Shown here piece by piece: positions 1 through 12,200 of a stretch of DNA of 64,000 bases (position 1 is the stretch's first letter; every line of letters begins with the position of its first letter). Source of the DNA: Peromyscus leucopus (lineage: Eukaryota > Chordata > Mammalia > Rodentia > Cricetidae). A program made the translations under genes and the position numbers. The DNA is taken from positions 74,179,486 to 74,243,485 of the forward strand of contig NC_051086.1 in the NCBI RefSeq assembly GCF_004664715.2. Direction: 5' to 3'. The notes below the pieces were generated by a model that saw only the letters and a program-made list of their open reading frames with translations, had not been told where the DNA came from and searched no databases.

Positions 1-96
1 CAAGCCAGTGTGGAAGGGGACTGAAGAGTAACAGCCAATAATACCCTCTGATGTCTCTGCAGAGATGTGTGCCCATACATGTGTTACTCCCCACCA

Positions 97-139
97 AATA
101 TATATATACACACACACACACACACATACATATATATGT
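97..139. repeat. TA/CA microsatellite
   Basis: An alternating TA tract runs into a CA tract and back to TA. It is a simple repeat with no coding content. Apart from the features listed separately, 140-1685 holds nothing I can identify. Confidence 0.9.
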
Positions 140-1691
140 TTTAAAGAAGAAAGTAGTCAGGTCCACATGAAATGTAAAGCTGAGGGCAGTGCCCTAGGGG
201 ACTAACAGGAAGAGTAAAGCATTGAGCGCATCATGTACAAAAAACAGAAGACGATTAAAACAAAGAAATTAAAGGTGAAAAGCACTTGAAAATGGATGAA
301 GCTCCTGAGGAGCTAAGAAGAAAACTCTACCACATCTGGATGCAGTGCTAGAACTCGACACCCCATCTTCCTGTGAGATTTATAGATACTGACTTTCATG
401 TTTGTAGAAGAATATGAAACTGCATAGCTAGAATAAACACATTATAATTAGAATAAACATCATAATTATTCCCAGATCTACCTTTGCTCCAAGTTCCAAG
501 TAGTACCTTCCTCATCACCAATTTAAATCTTCCTGTTGTTTAAATGATGGTCAAATCTACCTCTTTTCCCAGAATTTCCTGACTATGATTGCTTGGGCAA
601 ATACTGCCATATTTACATATTTGTAGCACTGACTACCATGCTGTACTGCCTTCCAATCTCTTTTTGTGTTCTGTTTTATCAGTGAGATTGAATATTTCTT
701 CACCAATAGTACCTACCTGCTTAAGCCCACATTTTTTGCCATCTAGACAAGAACATGGGCCTTTTCTCATGTAACTCATTTTCAGGCATAATTACCCTAA
801 CGAAAGACAATTCAACAAGAGGAAACTATGGGTTTTACTTCTCACAGAAGCCTTCAGAAATGAATACCCAAATAATCCGGGAAATCTGTATACATTTATG
901 ATTAGTTTAGAGCAAAGAGTGGCCAGTGTTGTAGGATGACTAGGCAATGGGAATATGTTATGACCTAATAGTAATAATAGCGGGAACTTTGAAAGGCTCA
1001 TTCAGTTAACAGTGTACTATTAGAACAATTTCCAAAAGCATACAATAGATGCAAAATATACAACATGGTAAGCTGTGATAAATTTTTAGATACAGATAAC
1101 TTTTAAACATTGTATAGAGTAAAACTTAATTTGTAAAAAAATATATAATAGTTGTAAGTTTATACACAGGCACCATATTCAGAGGAAAAAAATCTGGAAA
1201 ACCATACGAATTGGTAATAGCGATTGTTCCCAGAGCAGTAGTTCTCCACATCAGGAGTATAATCTTCTTCCTCAGATGACCTTTAGCAATATCTACTGTT
1301 TTGGTTGTCAGTAGTGAAGACCAAATCCAGATTCCCAACCAGGACTAAAACTACATCCTAAAACTCTATGTCCTGAAATTTAAATAATATTTCTAACAAC
1401 TAATGAGTCAATTGTTGCTAGCAAACATACAAAATGTGTCTCATTTTCTTGTAACTAGAGGAATTCAAACTAACATATTTCTGATATCATGACAAAGTGA
1501 AGATGTGAAAACAACAAATTCTGTTAAGAATGTAAGAAGGTAAGATTGTTTCTATGTTGCTGGCATATTTAATGAGTACCCATATTCAAAGAACAATAGA
1601 GCGGTAGTAAAGATGACACTGCCTGTGGCTCAGCATCTCCTCTTACATGCATTACAGTAGAAAAATTTACATGCATCTATAAGAGGACATG

Positions 1692-2077
1692 TGTTGGGCC
1701 CCATAAGGCCCAGGCATGAGGCCCAGCATAACTTCCTGAGCCTAGCTTGAGTTTGATGCCTGACCTGGGACATGACTTCCACATACTAGTGACTCAGCAC
1801 TACCCAACCTAGAATTGCCTCTGCCTGGTAACTGCTGAGATGGCATTGTCTCAGTGGCCCGCTGTCCTTACCCTTTCCCCCCATCACCCCAACCTATATA
1901 AGTCCACTCCTGATGCAATAAAGCGAGTTCCTGCTTTGACAAGACTTCTGGCCCAGTGTGCTTCTGTCCGGTGGAATGGGGGGTCTGGGCTATCCGACAC
2001 TCACCATCCCTCTCATCCCCAGGGAGAGAACTGCTGGACCGGTCCTGCCTCTGCCCTACCTGTTGGTCAGACTGACA
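1692..2077 (+). mobile_element. Solo LTR, class II ERV type
   Basis: This 386-bp element starts TGTTGGGCC, ends CTGACA, and is flanked by the 6-bp direct repeat GACATG (1686-1691 and 2078-2083). It carries a TATA box (CTATATAAG near 1894) and a polyadenylation signal (AATAAA near 1917) in LTR order (U3-R-U5). Six-base duplications are typical of class II (ERV-K-like) integrations. No internal retroviral sequence adjoins it, so it is a solo LTR. An 82-codon open frame inside it is not considered a gene. Confidence 0.85.
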
Positions 2078-3228
2078 GACATGTATAGTGTTTTGTAATA
2101 AAAATGGTGAAGTAATTATAAATGTCTATCAATCAGAGAATGGATAATAAATGAAATACCACAAAATAAGTAAACTATGTAGGTAGGCAATACTGAACAA
2201 CTGCAAAATCATTAAGTTAAGATAAAATAAAAAAATTGTAGTGATCCTTTTAGGTTACATCGTTTGAGTAAAATTTTAAACGCACAAATTAAAGTGGACA
2301 TTATTTAGGGGACATGTACTTGCATACTAAGTAATAATGAAGAATGGACAAGAAGAATGTAATGACCTTAGGCCAGCATTTACTCTGAAGATCCGTAGAG
2401 GAAGCTTTCAACTCAATCTCTAGCCTTATTTCTTGAAAATATGTGTAGATTTTAAACAAATATCATTAAATATTTTAATATAGCCAAGTACTTAGATGTT
2501 CTTTGTATTCTTTTAAAAAAATATTTGTAACTTTTTTCAAGATGAAAAGAATACACAAATGCTAAAAAATCTTTCTTGAATGTATGTAAACAGTACTTTT
2601 GGCTTTGATAGGGTAGATGGATGGTTCTAAACCAACCTTAAAAACACTTTAAGAATCTTTTCTTGTCCTCGGCCTTCTTTCTGTTTCCTCCACTGTGCCC
2701 AGTCAAATTGTGTGCCTATATGTAAATGCTTTTAGTGATAGTGTGTCCTCTGTGCACTTGTATTAAGTAAAACATTGTACTTACTAAGATTATTTGTACA
2801 TTATTCTCACCCTAAAGACCATAAACTTTTTAAGAATAGAGATTGTATGTTATTTGTCGATATCATTGTGCAGAGGTATGTGCCTGACAAATAATAAGTA
2901 CCAAATGAGTATTTGGTTCAAGAATTGGTGACTATTTGAACATATTCCAAATGGTGTAGATATCTGCCAGTATCTTCTCCTTTAACAAATTTTGTTTAGC
3001 TTTAATGTGACTGACATTGTATGCACTCTTGCTAGAATCCAATATAGGGCACCCAGACAGTTTTTATACATTAAAATTAGTTTGGAGTATATATAACTAG
3101 AGAATCCCAGGTAGCATTGGAAACTTAATGTTCTTACCATAAAGTCCAGAAGAAAATAACCAGGGAGAAGCCAAGAGGCTCCAAGTGTCAGGGACCCACA
3201 TCCCAGCCATTCAGATAGACCACTTCTT

Positions 3229-3324
3229 CCATCATTGCTGAGGTTCCTGGTAGAGCGCCTATTCCACCATCATTGCTGAGGTTCCTGGTAGAGCGCCTAT
3301 TCCACCATCATTGCTGAGGTTCCT
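3229..3324. repeat. 38-bp tandem repeat, about 2.5 copies
   Basis: The unit beginning CCATCATTGCTGAGG recurs at 3229, 3267 and 3305, a period of 38 bp. The first two copies are nearly identical and the third is partial. This is a small minisatellite in presumed STXBP4 intron. Confidence 0.85.
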
Positions 3325-4115
3325 TGTGAGTCAAGATACCTGATCACTTCTCTTTCCCTTCTCCCTTTTTCTTAAGGTGAAAGGGAGAACCTCTTTCTCT
3401 ACTTTTGTTAGGAGACTTCCTGCATGCTCTCTAGCACCTCGCTGTTGTCTAGCACATATATAGCCCAGGACCTCATCAAAGGGGAAAGTGGGCTGCAAAG
3501 GTCTTTTAGCTGGAAATTATGGTTGCTTCTATTTAAGGCTAAAGATCATGGAAAAGACAGTAGAGTACGAGAAGGAGTATCTACACATTTTATTTTAAAG
3601 ACAGAAGTTATTTACCGAAAGAGAAGAGCCTGATGGAGAAATGGGTGTCAGAGAAAACTTTTCTTTATTTTGTTTGTGTTATATTTAACCCTAAACTAGC
3701 CAAAATTAAGAATATTTTCCATTTAACACAATTCTATCAACTTCATTTCTATCCTCAAGATAACAGCTGAATGTTTTTCATGTTTTTCGAGTGTTATCTA
3801 TAAACTTGACTTCAGTAAAATTTTTCTGTTATATTTCTTCTGCAAAAGTCACATAGACTAGAAAATAATTTTATTTTTGGTCCTACAGCCATGTTTGTAA
3901 ATATGGCATTAGCCAAGATATTTGCTGTGGGGGTCGGGCATGGCAGACTTGGGAAGGTAATCGTTTTTAGGTAGTTAATCTACAGTCAGCAGACTTGCCA
4001 TGGGATCTAATTCTGGTCACGGTTCCCCCTGGTGATTTATAAAATATAGTTCTAGTGAAATGTTTTACCCTTTAGAGGTTTGAAAATTGCTTCTCATAAG
4101 ACCATTTCCTTTCAG

Positions 4116-4212
4116 GCTCTCAATTACCTCGGTATTCAGCCAACAAAGGAACAACATGAAGCCCTGAGACAGCAAGTCCAGGCTGACTCAAAGGGGACAG
4201 TGTCTTTTGGAG
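4116..4212 (+). CDS. STXBP4: STXBP4 internal exon, inverted relative to the rest of the gene
   Basis: A 97-bp exon with a good acceptor (TTTCCTTTCAG, ending at 4115) and donor (GTAATG from 4213). Read in phase 0 it encodes 32 residues starting ALNYLGIQPTKEQHEALRQQ and ending in SKGTVSFG. This matches the segment of syntaxin-binding protein 4 between the PDZ domain and the coiled coil. STXBP4 (Synip) binds syntaxin-4 and is implicated in insulin-regulated GLUT4 vesicle traffic. The exon is on the plus strand, whereas the start codon, PDZ and post-PDZ exons (20145 down to 7608) are on the minus strand. A 500-N gap lies between them, so a mis-oriented contig is the simplest explanation. No stop or frameshift is seen. 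I found no neighbouring STXBP4 exon elsewhere in 1-6406, which fits the very large introns of this gene. Confidence 0.9.
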
Positions 4213-5309
4213 GTAATGTCTTCAGTGCATCATGTTGTATTATCACAGACAGTTGGTGAAAGTTATTGTGACCCATTTTCATTAAGAGAGCTTGTTCCTC
4301 AGAGGGAGAATGAAAACTCACACCATGCTACTTGCAAATTCCTTAACAGGTACTTTAAAAACAGCTATTGATACTAACCTGGCTGGATCAGCAAAAGAGA
4401 GACCTGTATCAGGACCCATTAGCTCTAGATATCATTAGTCTATCACGTTCTTTTTCCATGTTTTATTTGCTGCATAAACATTGCTTTAATAATAACAAAA
4501 GAAATTAGTGCAAAATATACAAATTTTAATTTCATACTAATTACATCTACTTCCTTTGCTTTCAACTAGTGGAATAAGAAGTTTTTACTGTACTGAGTAA
4601 TTATTCTTAGAGATGGCATAATGCTCCAAGGTTTTATACACTTGGGATATTGATGGTTTCTCAGTAGCTATTATTACAAATCTATATTTATTGCAGCTTT
4701 TATAAATCTGCATTTATACTTTCAAATTAGCAATTTCTTCTCTTTTGTAATAGGATAACCTCCACAATGGTTTGGAATTTCAATATCTATCACTAAGTTA
4801 TTTTCCAAAAACTGTTTCCTATTTGTATATTCTACTATTTGAATGTAATGTCTAGCATTTGTTCTATAATACACATAATAAATGCTACATTGTATCATTT
4901 TAAAACATCTCTATTAAAATAAAGAAATTCACTTTTTATATTTGAAATGAGGAAAAACATATTTGGGGTCCCATCTCCTCTTGAAAATCACCCCCAAATA
5001 ATAGTAATAAGAAATAGAAATATACATACCACTATAACAACAACAACAAAAAAAAAACCCACAACTTGTAAGGACAGAAGAGGGGTGCAGAGAAAGCAGT
5101 ACCTACATTAGTGTGCAGAGGCCGGTGAAGCCCAGGCATCTGAAGATGGAGGACTATATGCAGGGCAAGCTAGCATAGAGTACCAGTATGACTCTAGGCT
5201 GGTTTCGTCTGACATTGAAATCAGAGTTCTTAGAAATGCTGATATGGACATTTATCTATGCTGCCTTTTCACTTTCTCAAGCAGTGGAGCACCTATTACT
5301 TCCTTAAAC

Positions 5310-5775
5310 TGTAGCACAAATCTTAAAAGGTCTTATTAATAAAATCAAACCCAGAGCCAGGTATTGGGGTGAATTATCAGAGAACCAGAACAACCCACAG
5401 CTATCTCACCTCGCCAATTCCTCAGCTGATCCTGTTTCCTCAGTCTGGAAGCCTCTGAGTCCTCATCTGAATGGGTTTCAGCTGAACTGCTGCTAAAAGC
5501 CTGACTAGCCTACTTCCTGGTCCTCATGCCTTATATACCTTTCTGCTTCCTGCCATCACTTCCTGGGATTAAAGGCATGAGTCACCATGCCTGGCTGTTT
5601 CCAGTGTGGCTTTGAACTCTCAGAGATCCGGATGGATCTCTGCCTTCAGAATGCTAGGATTAAAGTTGTGTGTGCCACCATTTTCTGACCTCTGTATCTA
5701 GTGGCTGTTCTGTTCTCTGACCCCAGATAAATTTATTAGGGTGCACAATATTTTGGGTAACACAATATCACCACA
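5310..5775 (-). mobile_element. Solo LTR with internal B1-like module (copy 1)
   Basis: The element reads TGTGGTG...CTACA on the minus strand and is flanked by the 6-bp duplication TTAAAC (5304-5309 and 5776-5781). It contains a B1-like GCCTTTAATCCC A-box segment and a GTATATAAGG TATA-like motif (minus strand). It is the same family as the elements at 28518, 50886 and, more distantly, 53902. Confidence 0.8.
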
Positions 5776-6406
5776 TTAAACTTCCTGGGAGAAGTACATA
5801 TTTCATTGATAAATTAAACCAGAGACATTGTGAAACTATACTTGTTAGCAGCAAGGGAATTGGGGGTTGTCTGTGGTGAGTCATTGCTCAAAACATGTAC
5901 CCAGATGCTCACTGACATTTGCATCCGTGTTTATAATCATAGCAGGGGATTTAAGGCGTGTCTCTGAGGAATCTAAACAAAAATGTCAGCAGACCACCAG
6001 ATTGTTTGCCTATAATAAAATAATCCTTCCAGTTGACAAGGCAAGTTATGCACACATAATTTCCAGCCAACTTTTTTTAGTGTCTTACTAATTGTTAAAT
6101 AAAACTCAAAATCAAGAGTTTGTGGACATTTGATAAGATGACATAAAATATGGAACCCAAAAGTATCAGATAAACAGAAAAAAGAAAAGAAAAAAATGGT
6201 GCGAGCAGAAGATAACTTTAGATAAACTAATTAATACCCCTAGGAAAACAAAAAAAGATGATGCACCCATGAAGTATAAGCAGAAATGGGTAAAGTCAGA
6301 ACAGAGAACATTTATAAGGATCCTTTGAATTACAATGTAATAGCTACAGTTAAAACTTACTAAGGATACATAGGTGAGTAGACATCACAGTGTCTTTATG
6401 TTATGG

Positions 6407-6906
6407 NNNNNNNNNNNNNNNNNNNNNNNNNNNNNNNNNNNNNNNNNNNNNNNNNNNNNNNNNNNNNNNNNNNNNNNNNNNNNNNNNNNNNNNNNNNNNN
6501 NNNNNNNNNNNNNNNNNNNNNNNNNNNNNNNNNNNNNNNNNNNNNNNNNNNNNNNNNNNNNNNNNNNNNNNNNNNNNNNNNNNNNNNNNNNNNNNNNNNN
6601 NNNNNNNNNNNNNNNNNNNNNNNNNNNNNNNNNNNNNNNNNNNNNNNNNNNNNNNNNNNNNNNNNNNNNNNNNNNNNNNNNNNNNNNNNNNNNNNNNNNN
6701 NNNNNNNNNNNNNNNNNNNNNNNNNNNNNNNNNNNNNNNNNNNNNNNNNNNNNNNNNNNNNNNNNNNNNNNNNNNNNNNNNNNNNNNNNNNNNNNNNNNN
6801 NNNNNNNNNNNNNNNNNNNNNNNNNNNNNNNNNNNNNNNNNNNNNNNNNNNNNNNNNNNNNNNNNNNNNNNNNNNNNNNNNNNNNNNNNNNNNNNNNNNN
6901 NNNNNN
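6407..6906. other. Assembly gap, 500 N
   Basis: Exactly 500 N. The round length indicates a placeholder of unknown true size. All open frames across it are meaningless. STXBP4 exon orientation flips across this gap. Confidence 0.99.
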
Positions 6907-6924
6907 GGAAAAAACTAAGGATTG

Positions 6925-6925
<1 letters not shown>

Positions 6926-6971
<46 letters not shown>
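6926..6971. repeat. (AC)n microsatellite
   Basis: About 23 dinucleotide units starting 20 bp after the gap. Such a repeat at a contig edge may explain why the assembly broke here. Confidence 0.95.
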
Positions 6972-6972
<1 letters not shown>

Positions 6973-7059
6973 AGTACTGATCTTCCAATAGGTAGAAGCA
7001 GAGAATTAAACATGGCTGGTTGTATGTTGATGTTTTCTGATTAAATTTTTAAAGAAAGG

Positions 7060-7468
7060 ATACATTAGCTTGAAAATCTGTTTTTGTAAATGGGAGCTTC
7101 TCTCCTGACTGCCATTTCCTAAATACCCAGCAGCCACTTCCCAAATAATTGATTCAGAGGCTTAATATTACTTACACATGCTTGGCCAGTAGCTCAGGCT
7201 TATTACTAGCTAGTTTTTACACTTAAATTAACCCATAATTCTAATTTATGTTTAACTCATGGCTTGGTACCTTTCTCAGTATGAAATTCTCATCTTGTTT
7301 CCTCTGTGTCTGGTTAGCAACTCCATTCTCTGCCTTTCTCCTTCTCAGAAATCTCCTTAGTTTGTTCGCTCCACCTATACTTCCTGACTGGCTACTGGCC
7401 AATCAGCATTTTATTACACCAATTTGAGTAACAAATCATTACAGTGCATAAGGATTATTCCACAGCAT
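7060..7468 (-). mobile_element. Degenerate LTR related to 43211-43593
   Basis: It shares with the element at 43211 the stretch around ACTTCCTGACTGGCTACTGGCCAATCAGC and the terminal CCACAGCA. Read on the minus strand this is an LTR starting TGCTGTGG. The right end near 7468 is clear. The left end is approximate, and I could not confirm a target duplication. Confidence 0.6.
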
Positions 7469-7607
7469 ACATCATAAAAATCTAAAAAGGAAAAATGTCT
7501 TTCGAGGAAATACTAACTTATTAATAAGCATTATTAATGAAATTGCAATTCTATACAGATTTAACCAACATTTATGGACTGGATAGGAAGCTGGAGTTTA
7601 AGATTAC

Positions 7608-7827
7608 CTCAATTGCTTTAAAAGAAGGTAAAATTGGGCCCTGAGTCTTGGGAGTGGATGAAGTCTTTGGAATCAGTGTTTCATGTGGAGGGGAAAGAGG
7701 ATTAAATGTTGAGGTTTGAAGTCCGCAGTCTTCTGAAGCTTGTAATGAGGATGGACAGGAAATATTTCCCAGATGGCCACTGTAAGATTTTTGTCTGATG
7801 AATGCTATCTCCCAAAGAGATTCTGAC
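7608..7827 (-). CDS. STXBP4: STXBP4 exon following the PDZ domain
   Basis: A 220-bp exon on the minus strand, with acceptor CATCATAG before 7827 and donor GTAATC below 7608. The first base completes Arg96 and the remaining 73 codons give residues 97-169. It starts SESLWEIAFIRQKS, finishing the last strand of the PDZ fold, and continues into a Ser/Pro-rich linker containing LIPKTSSTPKT, which is conserved in STXBP4. It ends in phase 0. It is the most 3-prime STXBP4 exon on this contig. The next exons should lie to the left but fall in or beyond the gap, or in the inverted contig. Confidence 0.9.
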
Positions 7828-7995
7828 CTATGATGAAAAGACATCACTTTGTGGATATGCAACAAATGCAATCAAGTAAATTCAAAGATAGTGTTTCTAG
7901 TAGAGTAAAAACCTTTCTTTAAAAGATATCCTAAATCACCACATTTACATATATATGCTAAATGACTCATCCTATCATATGGATGGAATTGTTAC

Positions 7996-8102
7996 CTCAA
8001 TTTGGCTCTGGTAATTATGTTTTTTGCTTCTTCAAATGATACACCAATCATAGATTCCTTGTTTACTGAGACAAGTTGATCTCCTGGCTTCAAACGTCCA
8101 TC
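7996..8102 (-). CDS. STXBP4: STXBP4 exon, C-terminal half of PDZ domain
   Basis: A 107-bp exon (acceptor CTTTTTAG, donor GTAACA) separated by a 168-bp intron from the 7608-7827 exon. It encodes residues 61-95 plus two bases of Arg96, beginning DGRLKPGDQLVSVN and including GVSFEEAKNIITRAKL. These are the typical PDZ betaC-alphaA-betaD region and the alphaB helix. The phases match both neighbours. Confidence 0.95.
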
Positions 8103-11100
8103 CTAAAAAGAAAAGTCAAAAAGAAAATTATGAAAAAAAAAGAAAATAGTTTTAACAAAATTAACATAATAAAAGTAATTAATTTTTATGAATAATGTCA
8201 TAAACAGAGTAAAAAATGAGAAATCTCCATAGAAAATGCTGAAATAGTGCCTGGTGAACTAATATACATTGGTAAAATTATATAGTCTATACATGCAATT
8301 AGTACACTGTCATGCTAATGAACCTGCCTACTGTAGGCAACAGGCCTGTATGCCAGGAAAGGACACTTGTTTTCAAAACTCAGCTCTATGAGCTTGATAA
8401 GAGTCTGACTGATCAAGTAAGCCAAATACTCACTGCACACTGAATATTTCAGAATAGGAGACTCATCCACCCTAGTGTGAACATTCTTGCATCTTTCCTC
8501 TGGTTAGTGGATATGTGATACATGACACACAGCATGTACCTACACACAGAGAGACATAAATATACATGTACATGCACACACAATACACATTCATATATGC
8601 ATACAATACAAACATGCATACACGTTCACACACACATACAAAATGTACACACATGCACAAATATGCACACTGATTTTTTAAATGAGGTTAAGAAACCTTA
8701 TTATACTGATCCTATCCAAATCTCAGTTAATAATCAAGCATCCTCTTTATTAAATTTGCTAGTCCTCCTGTGGCCAGGCCTAATAGGCTGTGCATATAGC
8801 ACCATAGCCATGTCATGCTGATTTAACTGGCTGTCTTTGTTAAGCCCTGGCCCTGTGCATGACTGTCCCAAATACATACGACCCAGTATTATCAATTACA
8901 AGATTGATGTGGTTGCTGGGCCAGTATCTTAGTCATTTGTTTTTGTTTTGTTTTGTTTTCTCTTAATTTAACTGAGAAGGAGTTCTGTTCTTTTACAGAT
9001 TCTAAGGTAGTTTTTTACTTTCTCATTATTACAAACACAGAAAATATTATTTCCATAACTACAGAAAAGACAAAGGATTAAATTCTGAGTATCCTTCAAA
9101 GTCCTGTGTGCTAGAAGCCTGGTCCCCAGCTTGGCATTATTGGAAGCAGGTGAAATTTCTTAGAGGTGGGGTGAGTGGGAGGCATTGGAAGCACCGGAGA
9201 CAATGCCAAAAAGAGGATTCTGGGACCCTGGCTTCTCTCTTTTGTTTCTTGGACATTAGATGAGCATTTTCACACTGTCACATCCTGCCAGAGTATGTTG
9301 TCTTAGGACAAAAGCAATGGGCCAATCAACCAAGGACTGAAACAGAAGCATGTGAATCCAAACAGACCATCAGCTGACTAACTCAGGGGCATGGTATAGT
9401 AATAGAAGGCTGACTAACATTTTACTTTGATAGTGTTGAAACAACCTCTACGATTCAAGTCACTGGACTTCAAATCTAACCTGAGTCAGTAGAGTGCTCA
9501 GCCACAGATGGGACACCTATACCACCCCCTCCTGGACAGTTCAGAACACTGCTGAAGATGAGACAGAAATATTCTAAGGATCAGAGGTCAGAGAGAACTG
9601 GAGCGGAGCAGTGTCTAGTGAAGATGATGAGACGGCTGCATCCATGAACTCAGGCAGCTGTGGCGGTCTGCACAAGACCTATAATCCAGTGATCAAGCAG
9701 GTCGACACACCAGCAGGAGCCTCCCACATTGGAGGGACTGGCATGGAGGTTAGCATTCAGATAGGTCTGAATTTGAATGTGAGCTCTGCCATTACTAGCT
9801 AGATCTTCACGAACACTTGAAAAAAGAGATGGGAGGGCACATCCTTTCACCAGGACCCAGGAACTAAGCTATAGACATCTGCTAATGTCTGTTACAGAAA
9901 ATCACTGCTAAGATACAGAGAAAAAGGCTAAAAAACTCCAGATGGGCAAAAGGGCTTAGACTGACCTATAGTCTCTTGCCTTCTCTTCTCAAGCTATACA
10001 GCTCCCATGACCGGTATGTGTTAAAGGAACATTTTGCAGAATGTACTGGGAGGAGGAGAGAAGGCCTCTGGCCACAGGTTTCTAGTGAGTATACATATTT
10101 TTAGTTTTAAACATGTATTTGCAGCTGTTAGTGTTTTTCTTTGCCTCTTAGAATAAGGTATTAGCTGATCATAAAAATTTCTGAATCTGTTTAAAAGTCA
10201 TGGCATGTGAATGGAAACAAAGCCATTTTTGTAAGAGTCTGGCATCTTAAGTGAGTGAATTCTGCCCCAGATGGATTAATATGCAATATATGTGCTGATA
10301 TGACTTGAGGGAATGCCGAGGCCACTTCCACTCATAGGTTATGGAGCAGTTGCACCACGTGGCAGGCAAAATGCCAGACATGTCTAAACGTTGAACTTCA
10401 GTTTGAACACTCTCAAACTTGACAGCACTGTACTTGTCAAAATAATAATGTGTTCCTGGCCACTTAAGTTCTTCTGTTGTAAACTGCCATCACTGTTCAT
10501 TTCAATTATTATTATGTTATAAAGGTTTTAAATAACATATTATTATATTATCTATTGAGCCCGATTCTGACAGAACTAACTCGTGATCCAGAAAGGAAGT
10601 GTTGCTTCTGTGAGTCTTTGGATTCCTTTCCCAAGCTACATACTAGAAGTAGCCTTCTTTTAACTCCAGTTATTACTATAAACATAGGAAAGTTATTAAT
10701 GTCTATGAGACTCCATTCATTTCCCTAGCAAAAAGGTTGGTATCTATAATATGAGCTTAGTATAAGAATCAAAGAATACATGCAGAACACATTGTAGGTA
10801 AGGTGAATACACAATAATGTAAGGCAAATCAGTCTCATTATTATGGTATATCTTCAAGAGAAGTTCAATTACACTGCTCTTGAAATAGAGCCCACACCTC
10901 GGAAAAAAAATTTAAAAATCCTTAACTTTCCAAGCCTTTTGGAAACTAGCTACGACTACCTTTTTCTAACTTCACCACACACCTTCTATCCCAGCATAAA
11001 AATTCCTCATCCTCTTCTCAGAGAATGCTCCTCACACCAGCTGTCATCTTTACATTTCAGTGATTTTACACATGGCCACTTTTATCAACAATGCTACCAT

Positions 11101-11358
11101 CCACTCCTATCTCCCTCTCACCTCCCAGGAGGCTCAAACACTATCGTTTCTGAACAAAATTCCCATTTACTTACTTGAGTCATAGCACTTACTTTATAGT
11201 GACTATCCTTACTTACATTTACTTCCACCCTTTTCCAAATTAGAACGTATTAATATTAATAGAGCTAACTCTCAGAGAAGTCACACTTATTCCTTTGGTT
11301 GGCCAGATCATGCTACCGTGTTTGGTTCCCTAGCACAGTACAAAGGAATCTAATCATC

Positions 11359-11390
11359 TAATAATAAATTAAGGAGGTACAGGAACTAGC
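11359..11390. repeat. 32-bp inverted match to 13415-13446
   Basis: The reverse complement of 13415-13446 without mismatch. Its last four bases (TAGC, 11387-11390) are also the first four of the adjoining 335-bp inverted repeat arm, so the two copied segments join at 4-bp microhomology. Confidence 0.85.
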
Positions 11391-11721
11391 AGATTTAGAA
11401 ATTATTCTCATAAGATATACCTTCTTTTTGGTTGAGGTGTGCTAAAAAACAAATCATTCTTTTTTTTCCATGTTTTTTAAAATTTTTTTATTTTATAATT
11501 TAAGTTAATTTTACATATCAGCCATGGATTCCCCTGTCCTCCAACCCCCCCTCCGCCCAGACCATCCCCCATTCCCATCTCCTCCAGGGCAAGGACTCCC
11601 CTGGGGATTCAGCTTAGCCTAGTAGATTCAGTCCACGCAGGTCCAGTCCCCTCCTCTCTTCACTCAGGCTCACCAAAGTGTCCCTGCATAGGCCCCAGGC
11701 TCCAAACAGCCAGCTCATGCA
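11387..11721 (-). repeat. Left arm of perfect 335-bp inverted repeat (L1 3-prime end plus flank)
   Basis: Base-by-base comparison with 15710-16044 shows the exact reverse complement over 335 bp. On the minus strand this arm reads the last ~250 bp of a rodent LINE-1 3-prime UTR (GGAGCCTGGGGCCTATGCAG region) and its A-rich end, then about 85 bp of non-L1 flank. The shared flank means it is not an independent L1 insertion. Confidence 0.9.
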
Positions 11722-11781
11722 ACTGTATTCCAATTCATCTTAGTACATACTGCTGACCTTTTTACTCTCTTGAGCCCATTA

Positions 11782-11786
<5 letters not shown>

Positions 11787-11871
<85 letters not shown>

Positions 11872-11904
11872 ATGTGTGTGTGTGTGTGTGTGTCTGTCTG
11901 TGTG
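11787..11904. repeat. Compound (TC)n(TG)n microsatellite
   Basis: About 34 TC units (11787-11855) followed by about 24 TG units with minor interruptions. It is a long polypyrimidine-polypurine tract, 65 bp from the inner end of the left inverted-repeat arm. Confidence 0.95.
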
Positions 11905-11994
11905 GCATGTATGCTGGTGTAGGTACATGTATGTGTACATGAAAATGGAGATCAGAAGTCAACACCAGTGTCTTTGTCTATCACTCTCTGCCTT

Positions 11995-12200
11995 AACTTT
12001 TGAGACAGGGTCTCTTATTGATCCTAGAACTGGTTGATTAAGCTAGACAGGCTGGCCAGTTGGCTCTGAGCATCGCCTCTCTCTTCCTTCCCAGCGCTGG
12101 AATTGCATGCATTTTTATGTGGGTCCTGGGGTTCTGTACTTGAATTCTCCTGCGTGCATAATAGGCAGTCTTTTGACTGAGCCATCTCTCTAAGCTTCGT
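11995..12200 (-). mobile_element. B3/B4-type SINE
   Basis: Minus-strand SINE consensus features are visible: GAGACAGGGTCTC near the left, and GACTGAGCCATCTCTC near 12176-12191, which is the reverse of the tRNA-like head of rodent B2/B3 SINEs. A 68-codon frame here is SINE-derived. Confidence 0.6.

Noticed and set aside
3229..3324. CRISPR-like direct repeats
   Set aside because: The repeats are contiguous without unique spacers and the genome is mammalian.
6374..6988. Long open frames of about 170-196 codons
   Set aside because: They consist of the 500-N gap and a CA repeat.
11387..11721. Left inverted-repeat arm as an L1 3-prime transduction
   Set aside because: The copied flank does not end in a new poly-A tail and joins another locally copied segment, so retrotransposition does not explain it.
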